Both the position numbers and the translations under genes were made by a program. Under the pieces are notes generated by a model. The model saw nothing but the letters and a program-made list of their open reading frames with translations. It did no database searches and had not been told where the DNA came from. Below are positions 29,724 through 39,000 of a DNA stretch of 64,000 nt, piece by piece (positions within the stretch are counted from its first letter, which is position 1; every line of letters starts with the position of its first letter). The stretch spans positions 4,712,001 through 4,776,000 of the forward strand of contig NZ_CP061281.1 of the NCBI RefSeq assembly GCF_014621695.1, read 5' to 3'. This DNA comes from Streptomyces xanthii (GTDB taxonomy: Bacteria; Actinomycetota; Actinomycetes; Streptomycetales; Streptomycetaceae).

Positions 29724-30358
29724 TCGCGGAGGACAACGCGCTGTTGCGGGAAGGGCTCGTGCTGCTGCTCGGCTCCGCGGGACACGAGGTCGTCGGCGTC
29801 GCCGAGACCGGGCCCGAGGTGCTGCCCGCGCTCCTCGAACACCGCCCCGACGTCGCCGTCGTGGACGTCCGGATGCCGCCCGGCTTCCGGGACGAGGGCC
29901 TGCGCGCCGCCCTGGAGGCCCGCCGCACCCTACCCGGCCTGCCCGTCCTCGTCCTCTCCCAGTACGTGGAGGTTTCCTACGCCACGGAGCTGATCGGCGG
30001 CGGGGCGAGCGGTGTCGGCTACCTCCTGAAGGACCGCATCGGCCGGGTCGACGCGTTCCTCGACGCCCTGGAGCGGGTCGCCTCCGGCGGTACGGCCCTC
30101 GACCCCGAGGTCGTCACCGAACTCCTGGCCCGCCGCCGGGACGACCCGGTCGACACGCTCACCCCGCGCGAGCTGGAGGTCCTCACGCTGATGGCCGAGG
30201 GCCGGGACAACGCGACCATCGCAGCCCGGATGGTCGTCACCGAACGCGCCGTGAGCAAGCACATCGGCAACGTCTTCGCGAAGCTCGACCTCCCCCAGAG
30301 CGACAGCGGCCACCGTCGCGTCCTGGCGGTCCTCGCCTACCTCGACCGGCGGCGCTGA
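29711..30358 (+). CDS. LuxR-type response regulator, partner of the adjacent kinase
   Basis: The 215-residue protein has a receiver domain with acidic pair AED, acceptor Asp52 in VVDVRMPPGFRDEGLRAAL and the conserved lysine in YLLKDR. The HTH is LTPRELEVLTLMAEGRDNAT ... RAVSKHIGNVFAKLDL. The PPGFRDEGL feature is typical of the Streptomyces subfamily that pairs with HisKA_3 kinases. The GTG start at 29711 lies inside the kinase gene. The closest candidate targets are the neighbouring envelope genes; this is only inference. Confidence 0.93.
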   Translation: MRVVIAEDNALLREGLVLLLGSAGHEVVGVAETGPEVLPALLEHRPDVAVVDVRMPPGFRDEGLRAALEARRTLPGLPVLVLSQYVEVSYATELIGGGASGVGYLLKDRIGRVDAFLDALERVASGGTALDPEVVTELLARRRDDPVDTLTPRELEVLTLMAEGRDNATIAARMVVTERAVSKHIGNVFAKLDLPQSDSGHRRVLAVLAYLDRRR

Positions 30359-30367
30359 GCGGGTGGT

Positions 30368-30778
30368 TCAGGCCTCGTCGAGCTGGTGGTCCGCCCACAC
30401 GTACGTCTCCGGGAGCAGGTCGGTGATCGGGAGTGCGCGGCGGGACGGGCCGTTGCCGACGATGACGCTCAGGGTGGGGAAGTAGTCGAGGAGGACCTGT
30501 CGGCAGCGTCCGCACGGCGGGACCACGCCCCGGTCGCGGTCGCCGACGGCGACCATCGTGGTCAGGTCGTACGCGCCCTGGGCGGCGGCCGTGCCGACGG
30601 CGACGAGTTCGGCGCAGGGGCCGCCGGTGAAGTGGTAGGCGTTCACGGCGGTGATGATCCGGCCGTCCCGGGCGCGGGCGGCAGCGGCCATGGTGTGGTT
30701 GTCACCCCGGCAGCGGGTGGCGGCGATCTCCTCGGCGGCGGCGACCAGTTCGCGGTCCGGGGCGGAGAGTTCAGTCAT
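30368..30778 (-). CDS. Cytidine deaminase closely resembling blasticidin-S deaminase
   Basis: The 136-residue zinc-dependent deaminase has GGPCAELVAVGTAAA (Cys55, Glu57) and PPCGRCRQVLLD (Cys89, Cys92), the zinc ligands and proton shuttle of the CDA fold. Segments such as AVNAYHFTGGPCAELV and LLPETYVW track the fungal blasticidin-S deaminase (from memory VNVYHFTGGPCAELV and LLPSGYVW) more closely than ordinary bacterial cytidine deaminases, which have HAE. It may deaminate cytidine or a cytosine nucleoside antibiotic. Its start overlaps the end of the ADP-ribosylglycohydrolase gene by 8 bp, so the two are translated together. Confidence 0.88.
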   Translation of the reverse strand: MTELSAPDRELVAAAEEIAATRCRGDNHTMAAAARARDGRIITAVNAYHFTGGPCAELVAVGTAAAQGAYDLTTMVAVGDRDRGVVPPCGRCRQVLLDYFPTLSVIVGNGPSRRALPITDLLPETYVWADHQLDEA

Positions 30779-31733
30779 GGTGCGGCTCGGCTTTCGTCAG
30801 GCGGCTTGCCAGGGCGGTCAGTTCGGGGAGGCGGAGGGCGGGGGTGGCCGAGCCGGGGAGGGGGACGTGGAGGCGGGTCGTCCAGCGGGGCGGGATCGCG
30901 CCGGCGCCGTACACCGCGCCGGCCAGGGCCCCGGTCACCGCGGCCACCGTGTCCGTGTCGCCGCCGAGGTCGATCGCGGCGCGCAGGGCGGACTCGTACG
31001 AGGCGGTCGTCCGCAGCGCCCAGACGGAAGAGCCGAGGCAGGGCCACACCGCGCCGTTGAACTCGGTGGCCAGGTCCGGGTGCCAGTCGGGGGCGAGGAC
31101 GGTGGCGTAGCGGGCGCGGTGGGCGGCGGGGACGTGCGCGAGGGCGCCCGGGATCGCGTTCAGGGGGTCCGCGCCGGTCAGGGCGACGCGGATCAGTTCG
31201 TGGAGGAGAGCCGTGCCTTCCCAGGCCGCCGGGTCGCCGTGGGTGAGGGCCGACAGGCGGCGGGCGGCGTCCATCGTGGCGGCTGTGCCGAGCGGGGCGA
31301 AGTGCACGGCGGAGGTCGCCGCCCGCATCAGCGCACCGTTGCCCGCGCCGCGGCCGGTGATCCGGAAGTGGTGCGCGGCGGCGCGGTCCCAGGGCAGTCC
31401 GTTGGTGAGCACGTCCTCGGTCTGCAGGCCGATGTCCTTGGGGTCGGCGGATGCCCAGTGCTGGAAGCGGGTGAATACGTCCGGGTCGTTCAACTCGCCG
31501 TGTTCGAGGAGTGATTGGCCCACCAGGACCGCCATCTGCGTGTCGTCCGTGGCCTCGCCCGGGTCCCAGCCGCCGCCCCCGCGCATCTCGTCGGCGTCGG
31601 GGGCGCCGGGCGGGAAGCGGGCCGAGAAGGCGCCTTCGGGGCCGAACTCGAAGGGGGCGCCCAGCGCGTCGCCGACGGCCGAGCCGACGACGGAGCCGAT
31701 CGCGCGGTCCAGGGGAGTGGAGGGCGGGGGCAT
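30771..31733 (-). CDS. ADP-ribosylglycohydrolase (DraG/ARH family)
   Basis: The 320-residue protein has the ARH hallmarks: GSVVGSAVGDALGAPFEFGP, the metal-binding EATDDTQMAVLVG, and IDLGGDTDTVAAVTGALAGA. It would remove ADP-ribose from a protein or small molecule with two Mg2+ ions. The ATG at 31733 is preceded by TAGGCT and 7 nt, a leaderless pattern. The downstream deaminase gene overlaps. A longer frame running upstream is open only because it is antisense to GC-rich coding sequence. No ADP-ribosyltransferase is seen nearby. Confidence 0.9.
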   Translation of the reverse strand: MPPPSTPLDRAIGSVVGSAVGDALGAPFEFGPEGAFSARFPPGAPDADEMRGGGGWDPGEATDDTQMAVLVGQSLLEHGELNDPDVFTRFQHWASADPKDIGLQTEDVLTNGLPWDRAAAHHFRITGRGAGNGALMRAATSAVHFAPLGTAATMDAARRLSALTHGDPAAWEGTALLHELIRVALTGADPLNAIPGALAHVPAAHRARYATVLAPDWHPDLATEFNGAVWPCLGSSVWALRTTASYESALRAAIDLGGDTDTVAAVTGALAGAVYGAGAIPPRWTTRLHVPLPGSATPALRLPELTALASRLTKAEPHHD

Positions 31734-31740
31734 GGCGCCG

Positions 31741-31746
31741 AGCCTA
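31741..31746 (-). promoter_or_regulatory. -10 hexamer of a likely leaderless promoter (ADP-ribosylglycohydrolase)
   Basis: TAGGCT on the minus strand, then 7 nt and the ATG at 31733. Confidence 0.5.
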
Positions 31747-31750
31747 CGGG

Positions 31751-33364
31751 TCAGCGCAGGAGGCGGCGGAGGCGGCGGCGGGCCACCGTGAGGGCTCCGC
31801 GCACGCCGGGGGCCGTGCGCAGGGCGAGGGCGCCGGAGTGGGTGGCGTAGGGCTGGGCGAGGAGGACGCCGTGGCGGCGGCTGGGGAGGGCGGTGCGGCG
31901 CAGGAGGCCGGGGCCGGTGGAGGCGTGGGCGGTGGCGTCGCGGTGGGTGCCGTCGGCGAAGTGGACGCGCAGCTGGATGTCCCAGGTGCCGGAGCGGGAG
32001 AGCGCGGAGAGGTCGAGGCGGGTCTCGGCGGTCCACAGGTTCCCGGCCGCGTTCGGGACGAGCTCCGCCGTGCGGTGCTGGGCGGCGGTGCCGCGCTGCC
32101 GGTCGAGCAGGGTGACGTCCACCGCGCGGGGCTTCGCGTCGGCCATCCGCCCGTACAGGTCGTGCAGGAGGAGGCGAAGGCGGGTGCCGCGGCGCCCGGG
32201 GCGCAGCTCGCCGTCGACGGCGAGGGGCAGCAGGTGCGCGGGACGCTCGAGGAGATGGGTCAGCGCGACCTCGGGCAGGTCGGCGGACCAGACCGGGGTG
32301 CCGTCGGCGGTCCGCGCGTACGGCGGGCGCAGCCGGGCCGGCCGGGCGGCGACCTCCTTGAGGCGGGGCAGGTCGCGCGGGGCGGGCGAGGCGAGGATGA
32401 CGCGCCCGATCATGCGGCCGGGCGAGGGCGCGGCCTCCAGGTCGGCGGTGTCGAAGGTCTGCAGGTGGGCGCGGGTGCGCCGCCACCACTCGGCGCGGTA
32501 CTCGGCGCCGCGCAGCTCCAGTTCGCGCGCGTACATCCGCAGGGAGTGGTCGATGAAGTGCGCCCGCGCGGCCCGTGCGAGCTTCGGCAGCCCGGCGGAG
32601 AGCAGGATGTCGACGGCCTCGCGGTGGGCGTCGAGCCGGGCCTGCCAGTTGTCGATCCCGGTGCGGTCGAGGGAGAGGGAGAGCCGGTCCGCGGCGCGGC
32701 GCACCTGCCACACGTAGACGGTGTCGGGGATCAGGGCGGTGCGCGGGCGGGCGGCGAGGACGCGGGCGGTGAAGACGAAGTCCTCGTAGAGGCAGCGCCC
32801 GTCGGGGAACCGGATGCCGTGCTCGCGCAGGAACTCGGTGCGGTAGAGCTTGTTGACGCAGAGGGTGTCGCGGACCAGGCCGGGGCGCTGGCCGGGGTCG
32901 GTGAGCACGCCCGGGCGCGCGTACAGCTCGGGCAGCCAGGGCGTCTCCTGCCCGGAGGGCAGTTCGCGGCGCACGCAGAGCCCCGAGACGAGGTCGGCCT
33001 CGTGCCGGCGGGCGGCGTCGAGCAGGGCGGCCGCCGCGCCGGGCGGCAGTACGTCGTCGCTGTCGAGGAACATCACGTACGGGGCGGCGGCGCGGGCCAG
33101 CCCGTCGTTGCGCGGGGTGCCGCAGCCGCCGCTGTTCGTGCTGCGGCGCACGACGTGCAGTCGGGGATCGCGCGCGGCGAGCTCGCCGAGGAGCCGGCCG
33201 CTGTCGTCGGTGGAGGCGTCGTCCACCGCGATCACCTCGGTGACGGCGGGGCCCTGGTCGAGTGCGGAGCGGGTCGCGGCGGCGACATGGGCGGCGTCGT
33301 CGTAGCCGATCACGATGATCGTGACGCCGGGCTCGGCCGGCGGAGGTGCGGTGGTCGGATCCAC
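31751..33364 (-). CDS. GT2 glycosyltransferase, wall-polymer cluster (paralogue of 21684-23342)
   Basis: The 537-residue protein has a GT-A domain (VTIIVIGYDDAAHVAAATRS, VDDASTDDSG, TNSGGCGTPRNDGLARAAAP, VMFLDSDDVLPP) and later LYEDFVFTARVLAARPRTAL. The C-terminal 200 residues are beta-rich and end in a basic tail. It shares the layout of the GT2 protein at 21684-23342, including the NSGGC block before PRN, so the two arose by duplication. The GTG at 33364 is 7 nt after TAAAAT and has no ribosome site. Substrate unknown; polymer side-chain glycosylation is the likely job. Confidence 0.85.
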   Translation of the reverse strand: MDPTTAPPPAEPGVTIIVIGYDDAAHVAAATRSALDQGPAVTEVIAVDDASTDDSGRLLGELAARDPRLHVVRRSTNSGGCGTPRNDGLARAAAPYVMFLDSDDVLPPGAAAALLDAARRHEADLVSGLCVRRELPSGQETPWLPELYARPGVLTDPGQRPGLVRDTLCVNKLYRTEFLREHGIRFPDGRCLYEDFVFTARVLAARPRTALIPDTVYVWQVRRAADRLSLSLDRTGIDNWQARLDAHREAVDILLSAGLPKLARAARAHFIDHSLRMYARELELRGAEYRAEWWRRTRAHLQTFDTADLEAAPSPGRMIGRVILASPAPRDLPRLKEVAARPARLRPPYARTADGTPVWSADLPEVALTHLLERPAHLLPLAVDGELRPGRRGTRLRLLLHDLYGRMADAKPRAVDVTLLDRQRGTAAQHRTAELVPNAAGNLWTAETRLDLSALSRSGTWDIQLRVHFADGTHRDATAHASTGPGLLRRTALPSRRHGVLLAQPYATHSGALALRTAPGVRGALTVARRRLRRLLR

Positions 33365-33371
33365 ACCGGGA

Positions 33372-33399
33372 ATTTTAGGGCGGTTTATGTCAAAACCGC
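33372..33399 (-). promoter_or_regulatory. Leaderless-type -10 and adjacent palindrome before the GT2 gene
   Basis: TAAAAT (33377-33372, minus) stands 7 nt before the GTG at 33364. Directly upstream a perfect inverted repeat GCGGTTT...AAACCGC (33380-33386, 33393-33399; 6-nt loop) could be an operator. Confidence 0.45.
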
Positions 33400-33462
33400 G
33401 CTAACTCGGACACCGGTTCAGGCGGTTTCCGAGCGGAGTGCGTCAGTTCGGGGCGGCCGGGC

Positions 33463-33915
33463 TCAGAGCGCGGCCGTGTCCAGCGCGTCCGTGAGCCGCA
33501 GCAGGCGGCGGCGCAGGTCCTCGATCTCCGCCAGCTCGAAACCGGTCGCCTCCGCGATCCGCAGTGGCACCCGCTCCGCCCGCTCCCGCAGCGCCCCGCC
33601 CGCCTCGGTGAGCGCGACGATCACCGAACGCTCGTCCTGCGTGCTGCGCTCCCGGCGCACGAGCCCGTTCGCCTCCAGCCGCTTGAGCAGCGGGGAGAGC
33701 GTGCCGGAGTCGAGCCGCAGGCGCTCGCCGAGCCGCTTGACCGGCATCTCGCCGTCCTCCCACAGCACGAGCATGACCAGGTACTGGGGGTAGGTGAGGT
33801 CCAGATCCTTGAGCAGGGTGCGGTAGACGCCGCCGAAGGCGCGGGACGCCGCGTTCAGGGCGAAGCAGATCTGCAGGTCGAGCCTCAGCGGGTCCAGGGG
33901 GTCGGTGGTGGTCAT
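33463..33915 (-). CDS. ohrR: OhrR, MarR-family organic peroxide sensor
   Basis: The 150-residue repressor has the reactive cysteine in LDLQICFALNAASRAF (Cys17), followed by YRTLLKDLDLTYPQYLVMLV. The winged helix is VKRLGERLRLDSGTLSPLLKRLEANGLVRRE with wing STQDERSV. The family releases DNA when the cysteine is oxidised by organic hydroperoxide. It is divergent from ohr with paired palindromes between them, the classical arrangement. TACCCT lies 6 nt before its ATG, suggesting a leaderless message. Confidence 0.94.
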   Translation of the reverse strand: MTTTDPLDPLRLDLQICFALNAASRAFGGVYRTLLKDLDLTYPQYLVMLVLWEDGEMPVKRLGERLRLDSGTLSPLLKRLEANGLVRRERSTQDERSVIVALTEAGGALRERAERVPLRIAEATGFELAEIEDLRRRLLRLTDALDTAAL

Positions 33916-33921
33916 GCCCTC

Positions 33922-33927
33922 AGGGTA
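33922..33927 (-). promoter_or_regulatory. -10 hexamer of a likely leaderless promoter (ohrR)
   Basis: TACCCT on the minus strand, 6 nt before the ATG at 33915. Confidence 0.4.
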
Positions 33928-33949
33928 AGCGAGATGACTCGTCGCGCCA

Positions 33950-33979
33950 TTTAGTTGTGCACAATCTAGTTGTGCATCA
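33950..33979. promoter_or_regulatory. OhrR operator region
   Basis: TTAGTTGTGCACAATCTA contains the perfect palindrome TTGTGCACAA at 33955-33964. A second TAGTTGTGCATCA follows immediately (about 33967-33979). Paired sites of this type between ohrR and ohr are expected OhrR targets. Confidence 0.75.
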
Positions 33980-34078
33980 TTGAATTGCGTGCTCTACTGG
34001 ATCCCGCACCACCGAGACCTTCCGAGACCCCGGAACCGCCGGGTCCGAGACTTCCGAAACCCGAGAGGCAGGCATCCC

Positions 34079-34492
34079 ATGGACGCCCTCTACACCGCCG
34101 TCGCCACCGCCACCCACGGCCGGGACGGCCGCGCCGTCTCCTCCGACGGCGTGATCGACCTCCAGCTCGGCATCCCGGCGGCGATGGGCGGCAACGGCCA
34201 GGGCTCGAACCCGGAGCAGCTGTTCGCCGCCGGTTACGCGGCCTGTTTCGGCAGCGCGCTCGGACTCGTCGGCCGCCAGGCGAAGGCGGACGTGGCGGAC
34301 GCCGCCGTCACCGCCGAGGTCTCCATCGGCAAGCAGGGCGAGGGCTTCGGTCTCTCCGTCGTGCTCCGCGTCGAGCTGCCCGACACGGTCGACGCCGCGA
34401 CCGGCCGCAAGCTGGTCGAGATGGCACACCAGGTGTGCCCGTACTCGAACGCCACGCGGGGGAACATCGACGTCGACCTCGTCATCGAGTGA
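34079..34492 (+). CDS. ohr: Organic hydroperoxide resistance peroxidase Ohr
   Basis: The 137-residue OsmC-fold peroxidase has both catalytic cysteines, in LFAAGYAACFGSALGL (about residue 56) and HQVCPYSNATRGNIDVDLVI (about residue 121). It reduces fatty-acid and other organic hydroperoxides with lipoylated partners. The ATG at 34079 is preceded by GAGAGGCAGG; the longer frame starting at 33980 would run through the operator and is rejected. It is convergent with, and only 9 bp from, the GT-C-like gene. Confidence 0.95.
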   Translation: MDALYTAVATATHGRDGRAVSSDGVIDLQLGIPAAMGGNGQGSNPEQLFAAGYAACFGSALGLVGRQAKADVADAAVTAEVSIGKQGEGFGLSVVLRVELPDTVDAATGRKLVEMAHQVCPYSNATRGNIDVDLVIE

Positions 34493-34501
34493 CCCGGTCG
34501 C

Positions 34502-36028
34502 TCAACGGGTGCGGGGCGAGCCCCCGTTGACGCGGGCGAGCACCTCGCCGGTGCGGGGGCTCCACGCCACCACGACCGCCTCCTGCGGCAGCCGCTGGTC
34601 CTTGCCGAGCAGCAGCCAGTGCACGTCGTAGCGGCGGGCGATGGCCGTGCGGTCCGCGCGCGTCGACTCCGGCGCCAGGTAGGCCCGTACGGCCGCGAGC
34701 CGGCGCTGCCGCTCCCCCTCGTCGAGCGCGGGGTCCGGCCAGGCCGGCGCGACGAGGTTCGGCCCGTAGCCCGGCAGTGAACGGGTCGGCATGTAGGCGT
34801 CGGTGAGGACCACGTCGCCGGGCGGGATGTGCTGCGCCGCCCAGGTGTACGTGGGCCAGTCCGGCGGCTGCGCGAAATAGCGCGGGACGACGGCGCCGGC
34901 CTGCACGCACAGGAAACCGAGGAGCGCGCCGCCCGCCGCGACCAGCCCCAAGGCCTTGCGCGCGGGCGCCCACGGCCGGGGCGCCGCCAGGGCGACGGCG
35001 AGCGAGAACTGGAGCGGGACCAGGGACAGGCCCAGGATCCGGCCGTACGTGTAGTGGCCGGTCAGCCAGCCGTACGCGATGACGAGGACGTCCAGCGCGA
35101 ACATGAGAGCCAGAGGATCGCGCGGGTCGCGGCGGAACCTGGCGTACAGGGCCGGGAGCCCCAGGAAGGCCAGCCAGAAGCGCGCGGGCATCTCCGTGTA
35201 GAGCTGGGCGTGGATCCCGTCCAGGGTGGTGTTCCCCGCGAGGGAGGCCACGCTGTAGTAGGGCCAGGCCAGGGTGACGGCAGCGCCGGCGACCAGCGCC
35301 GCCGTCCAGCCCTTGAGGTGCCTGACCGCCGGTACGCCGATCACCGAAACCACACCGATCAGCGCGGCCACCGCCGTGATCGGGTGGGTCAGCAGGATCG
35401 TGGCCGACAGGACACCGAACGCCGCGTACTCCCCCCACCGCCGGCCCCCGCCACGGAGCCGCAGCGCCCACGCCCACGCCCAGAACGTCAGGCCGATCGC
35501 GAACGTCGACGGGTAGCCGAGGTTCCCGGTCATCGAGAGCAGGCCCAGATAGCCGCTCCACCAGGCCGTACGGGTGCCCCACAGCAGGGTCATGAACAGC
35601 AGGGCCAGAACCGGGGCCCACTGACGTGGCGTCAGGGCACGGACGAACGCGTTCAGGCCGGTCAGGAGAACCAGCAGGTTGAACGGGCCCGCCAGTTTCA
35701 CCACCTCCCAGCCCGCCAGGCCCGTGACACGCGCGAAGACGCCCTGGGCCACCGCGTACGGGGAGTAGTAGGGGCTGCCCGCGCCGGGCAGGTCGGCCAT
35801 CGGGTGGCGGGGGTGGAGGAGATGCGTCTTGAGGCGTTCGACGACGGCCGCGTGCTGCCCGAAGTCGCAGCACATCGGCACCCGCCAGTACGCCAGCGTC
35901 ATGACCAGCCAGAACAGCCCGCCGAGGACGAAGAACGGGGTGGGGCGCCAGGCGCGGCCGCCGCGCAGGGCCGTGGCCCCGCGCAGCGCCCGCCGGGCGA
36001 GCGTGGCGGTGGAGACCGGTGCCGTCAC
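34502..36028 (-). CDS. Multispanning membrane protein, GT-C-like, wall-polymer cluster
   Basis: The 508-residue protein has about 10 membrane helices (for example FVLGGLFWLVMTLAYWRV, WAPVLALLFMTLLWGTRTAW, YAAFGVLSATILLTHPITAV) and a soluble C-terminus from about residue 390 (YFAQPPDWPTYTWAAQHIPP, LTDAYMPTRSLPGYGP). This is the layout of GT-C glycosyltransferases that use polyprenyl-phosphate sugars outside the cell, but I do not see a decisive catalytic motif. The GTG start overlaps the upstream TagF-type stop by 4 bp (GTGA), so they are translationally coupled. It could glycosylate the polymer after export, using a donor from the DPM1-like enzyme. Confidence 0.7.
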   Translation of the reverse strand: MTAPVSTATLARRALRGATALRGGRAWRPTPFFVLGGLFWLVMTLAYWRVPMCCDFGQHAAVVERLKTHLLHPRHPMADLPGAGSPYYSPYAVAQGVFARVTGLAGWEVVKLAGPFNLLVLLTGLNAFVRALTPRQWAPVLALLFMTLLWGTRTAWWSGYLGLLSMTGNLGYPSTFAIGLTFWAWAWALRLRGGGRRWGEYAAFGVLSATILLTHPITAVAALIGVVSVIGVPAVRHLKGWTAALVAGAAVTLAWPYYSVASLAGNTTLDGIHAQLYTEMPARFWLAFLGLPALYARFRRDPRDPLALMFALDVLVIAYGWLTGHYTYGRILGLSLVPLQFSLAVALAAPRPWAPARKALGLVAAGGALLGFLCVQAGAVVPRYFAQPPDWPTYTWAAQHIPPGDVVLTDAYMPTRSLPGYGPNLVAPAWPDPALDEGERQRRLAAVRAYLAPESTRADRTAIARRYDVHWLLLGKDQRLPQEAVVVAWSPRTGEVLARVNGGSPRTR

Positions 36029-39000
36029 CGCAGGAGCCGATCGGCGACGCGGGCGGCGGCCCCGCCGTCGTCCAGGTCGCAGTAGGCGTCCCGGAACGCG
36101 GCGTACGCCTTGGCGTGCCGGGCCGCGACCCGGTCGAGGTCGCGCAGCGCGGCGATCACGCTCGTCGTGGTCGGCAGCAGCGGGCCCGGCGCGTGCTTCT
36201 CCAGGTCGACGTAGAAGCCGCGCACCGTGTCCCGGTAGTGCTCCAGGTCGTACGTGTGGAACAGGATCGGGCGCCCGGTGTGCGCGAAGTCGAAGGCCAG
36301 CGACGAGTAGTCGGTGACGAGGACGTCGGCCAGGAGCAGGAGTTCGCCCGCGCTGGGCAGATCGGTGACGTCGCGGACGAACGGCGCGCGGGCCCCGCGC
36401 AGCCGGCCCGTGGCGCTCGGGTGCTTGCGCACCAGCAGCACGTGGTCGGCGGCCAGCGCCCGCTCGGCGGCCGCGAAGTCGAACGCCGGGTCGTGCCGGA
36501 AGCGGCCGGGGGAGTGCGTGAGGTGGTCCCGGTACGTGGGCGCGTACAGGACGATCTTCTTGCCGGCGTCGATGCCGAGCTCGCGGCGCAGCAGCTCGAC
36601 CCGCTTGGCCCGGTCGTCCGGGGTGGTGAACAGCAGGTCGTTGCGCGGCGATCCGGCGGGCAGGACCTCCCCGTCGTAGGCGAGCGCCCGCGTCAGGTGC
36701 GGGGTCGACCAGCGGGAGGGCGCGACCAGGACGTCCCACTGGCGGGACAGCACCGGCAGCAGCGCCAACTGGTCGTGGTCGGCGTACAGGGAGCCGGTCA
36801 GGTCGGTGCCGATGCGCTTGAGCGGGGCGCCGTCCCAGGTCTGTACGACGGTCTGGCCGGCCCGGCGCTCGAAGAAGTCCGGCAGCTGGTGCGCGGTGAC
36901 GATGCGGCGGCAGCGGGCGAGCGCCGCGTACCAGTCGGCGGAGAACTCCTCGACGCCGCGCGCCGCCGCCGGGACCCGGGTGCGGCCGTCGCGGGTCACC
37001 CACAGGTGCTCGACCTCGGTGCCGCGGCGCACCAGCTCGGCGTGCACGGCGCGCGGCGAGTCCCCGTCGACGTAGAGGACGGCCTCGCGCAGCGGGAGGC
37101 GGCGCTGGGCCGGGTAGAACTCGGTGCGCAGCCGGTGGCGCCGGTAGGCGCCGCGGTCGCCGGGGGCGAGGGACGGGCCCGCCTCGATCAGCAGCCGGTC
37201 GCCGAAGCGCCGGTCGACGGCGAACTCCCGTGCGGAGCGCGGCCGGTGCTCGGGCAGGGCCGCCCCGACCGAGGCCAGCACCCGTACGGGCATACCGTCC
37301 CCGTGCCGGTCGTCGGCCTCGCGCAGGAACGCGTACCAGCGTCCCTCCCACAGCCGCTCGGGCGCGAGGACCGCGCGGAAGCGGTCGCCGCCGCGCGCCA
37401 CGGGCGCGGTGACCTCCTCGGTGGTGGAGCTGTGCCGCAGCACGAACTCGGGGGCGCGCCAGGAGCGTTCGCAGGCGGTGCCGGTGACGACGAGGGTGCC
37501 GTCGGAGGCCCAGCCGGCGGTGTCGGCGATGGGCTGCCGGGTCAGCTCGATCACCAGCTGGCCCTGGTCGTTGGCGGTGGCGCAGACCTCGCGGCCGCCC
37601 GCCGCGTAGCGGCCCGGCGGCAGGTCGAGGGCGGCGGCGACGGAGCGGGCCGAGCCGTCGGGCAGGACGAGGTTGACCTGCCAGCGGTCGCCGTGCGGCG
37701 GCTCGACCTCCTTGGGCGCCCGGTGCTCCGGTTCGGGCACGCCCGCGAGGTCGGCGAGCGTCACCCGGACCAGGAAGCGGCCGCCCGCGCAGGTCACCGG
37801 GTAGCTGAACTCGGTGCCCGAGTGCTTGTGGGTCAGGCGCAGGGAGCGCGGCTCGGCCCCGCCGTGCAGCCGGCCCGCGAGGACGAGGTCGCCGCCGTTC
37901 GCGTGGTGGTCGTCGGCGAGCGCGGTGGGCGCGACGATCTTCAGGGCGAGCCGGCCCTTGGCGTGCGCGACGACGAGCCGGGTGCCGTCGCCGAGGTCGC
38001 GCACCAGGTGCTGCTGCGCCGCGCCGTCCAGGGCGCGCAGCGCGGCCCGCCGCACCAGACCGTGCCCGGCGAGCAGGACGCCGAGCTGCCAGGTGCCGGG
38101 CCGGTGCCGGCCGCGGATCTTCAGCTTGTCCGGGTCGATCGTCATCGTGAACCCGGACTGGTCGTAACTGTGCAGCTCCTGGCGGGAGTTGACGGTGGCG
38201 AGCGGGTCGCTGACGCTGCGGGTGGGGACCCGGCGGACCTGACGGCGGCTGCCCTCGGCGCGCAGCAGCCCGGTCTTCACGGACTGGGCGGGCCGCTCGG
38301 CGGGGAGGTTCTTCACGTACGCGTAGCCGCTGATCCGGAGCTTGCCGTCGGGGCCCCAGGCCGTCTCGTGGACGCGGGCCACGACGGGCAGTTCGTCCTT
38401 GCCGACGCGGGTGAGCACCTCGGGCAGCCGGGGCAGGCCCGGGTAGGCGGCGGTACGGCGCAGGGTGCCCTGGACGTGGCAGGCGGTGCCGTTGCGCCGC
38501 TCGAAGGAGAGCAGCCGGAGCAGGTCGTCCAGGCGCCGCTCGCGCACCAGATGCCACTTCACGCGCAGGTGCAGGGGGAGCCCGTCGGCGATGTCGGGGT
38601 CGGCCCGGCGCAGGAACGCGGCGGTGTCGTCGAGGAACGCCTGCCGGTAGGCGGGCCCGCCCATCGGCAGGCCGTCGAGGAAGTACACGAAGTCGTCGCG
38701 CAGGCAGGACGCGTCGTAGGTGCGCTTGAGCTCGGGCCGGTCGGGGAAGCGGTCGGCGAGGAAGCGGCTGACGTGGTCGCAGGCCGCGATCCGGTCCCGT
38801 ACGCCCTTCACGTCGGTGCGGCGCCGGGTGATGGACCCCTCGCGGACCCGCCAGTAGTAGACGTGGTCGGCGAGCACGTCGACCTGCTCGGCCAGGAAGT
38901 GCGCGGGGATCATCACCGGGGTGTCCTCGTACAGCTTGCCCTCGGGGAAGGTGAAGGCGTGGCGGTCCCAGAAGGAGCGCCGGAAGACCTTGTTCCAGGC

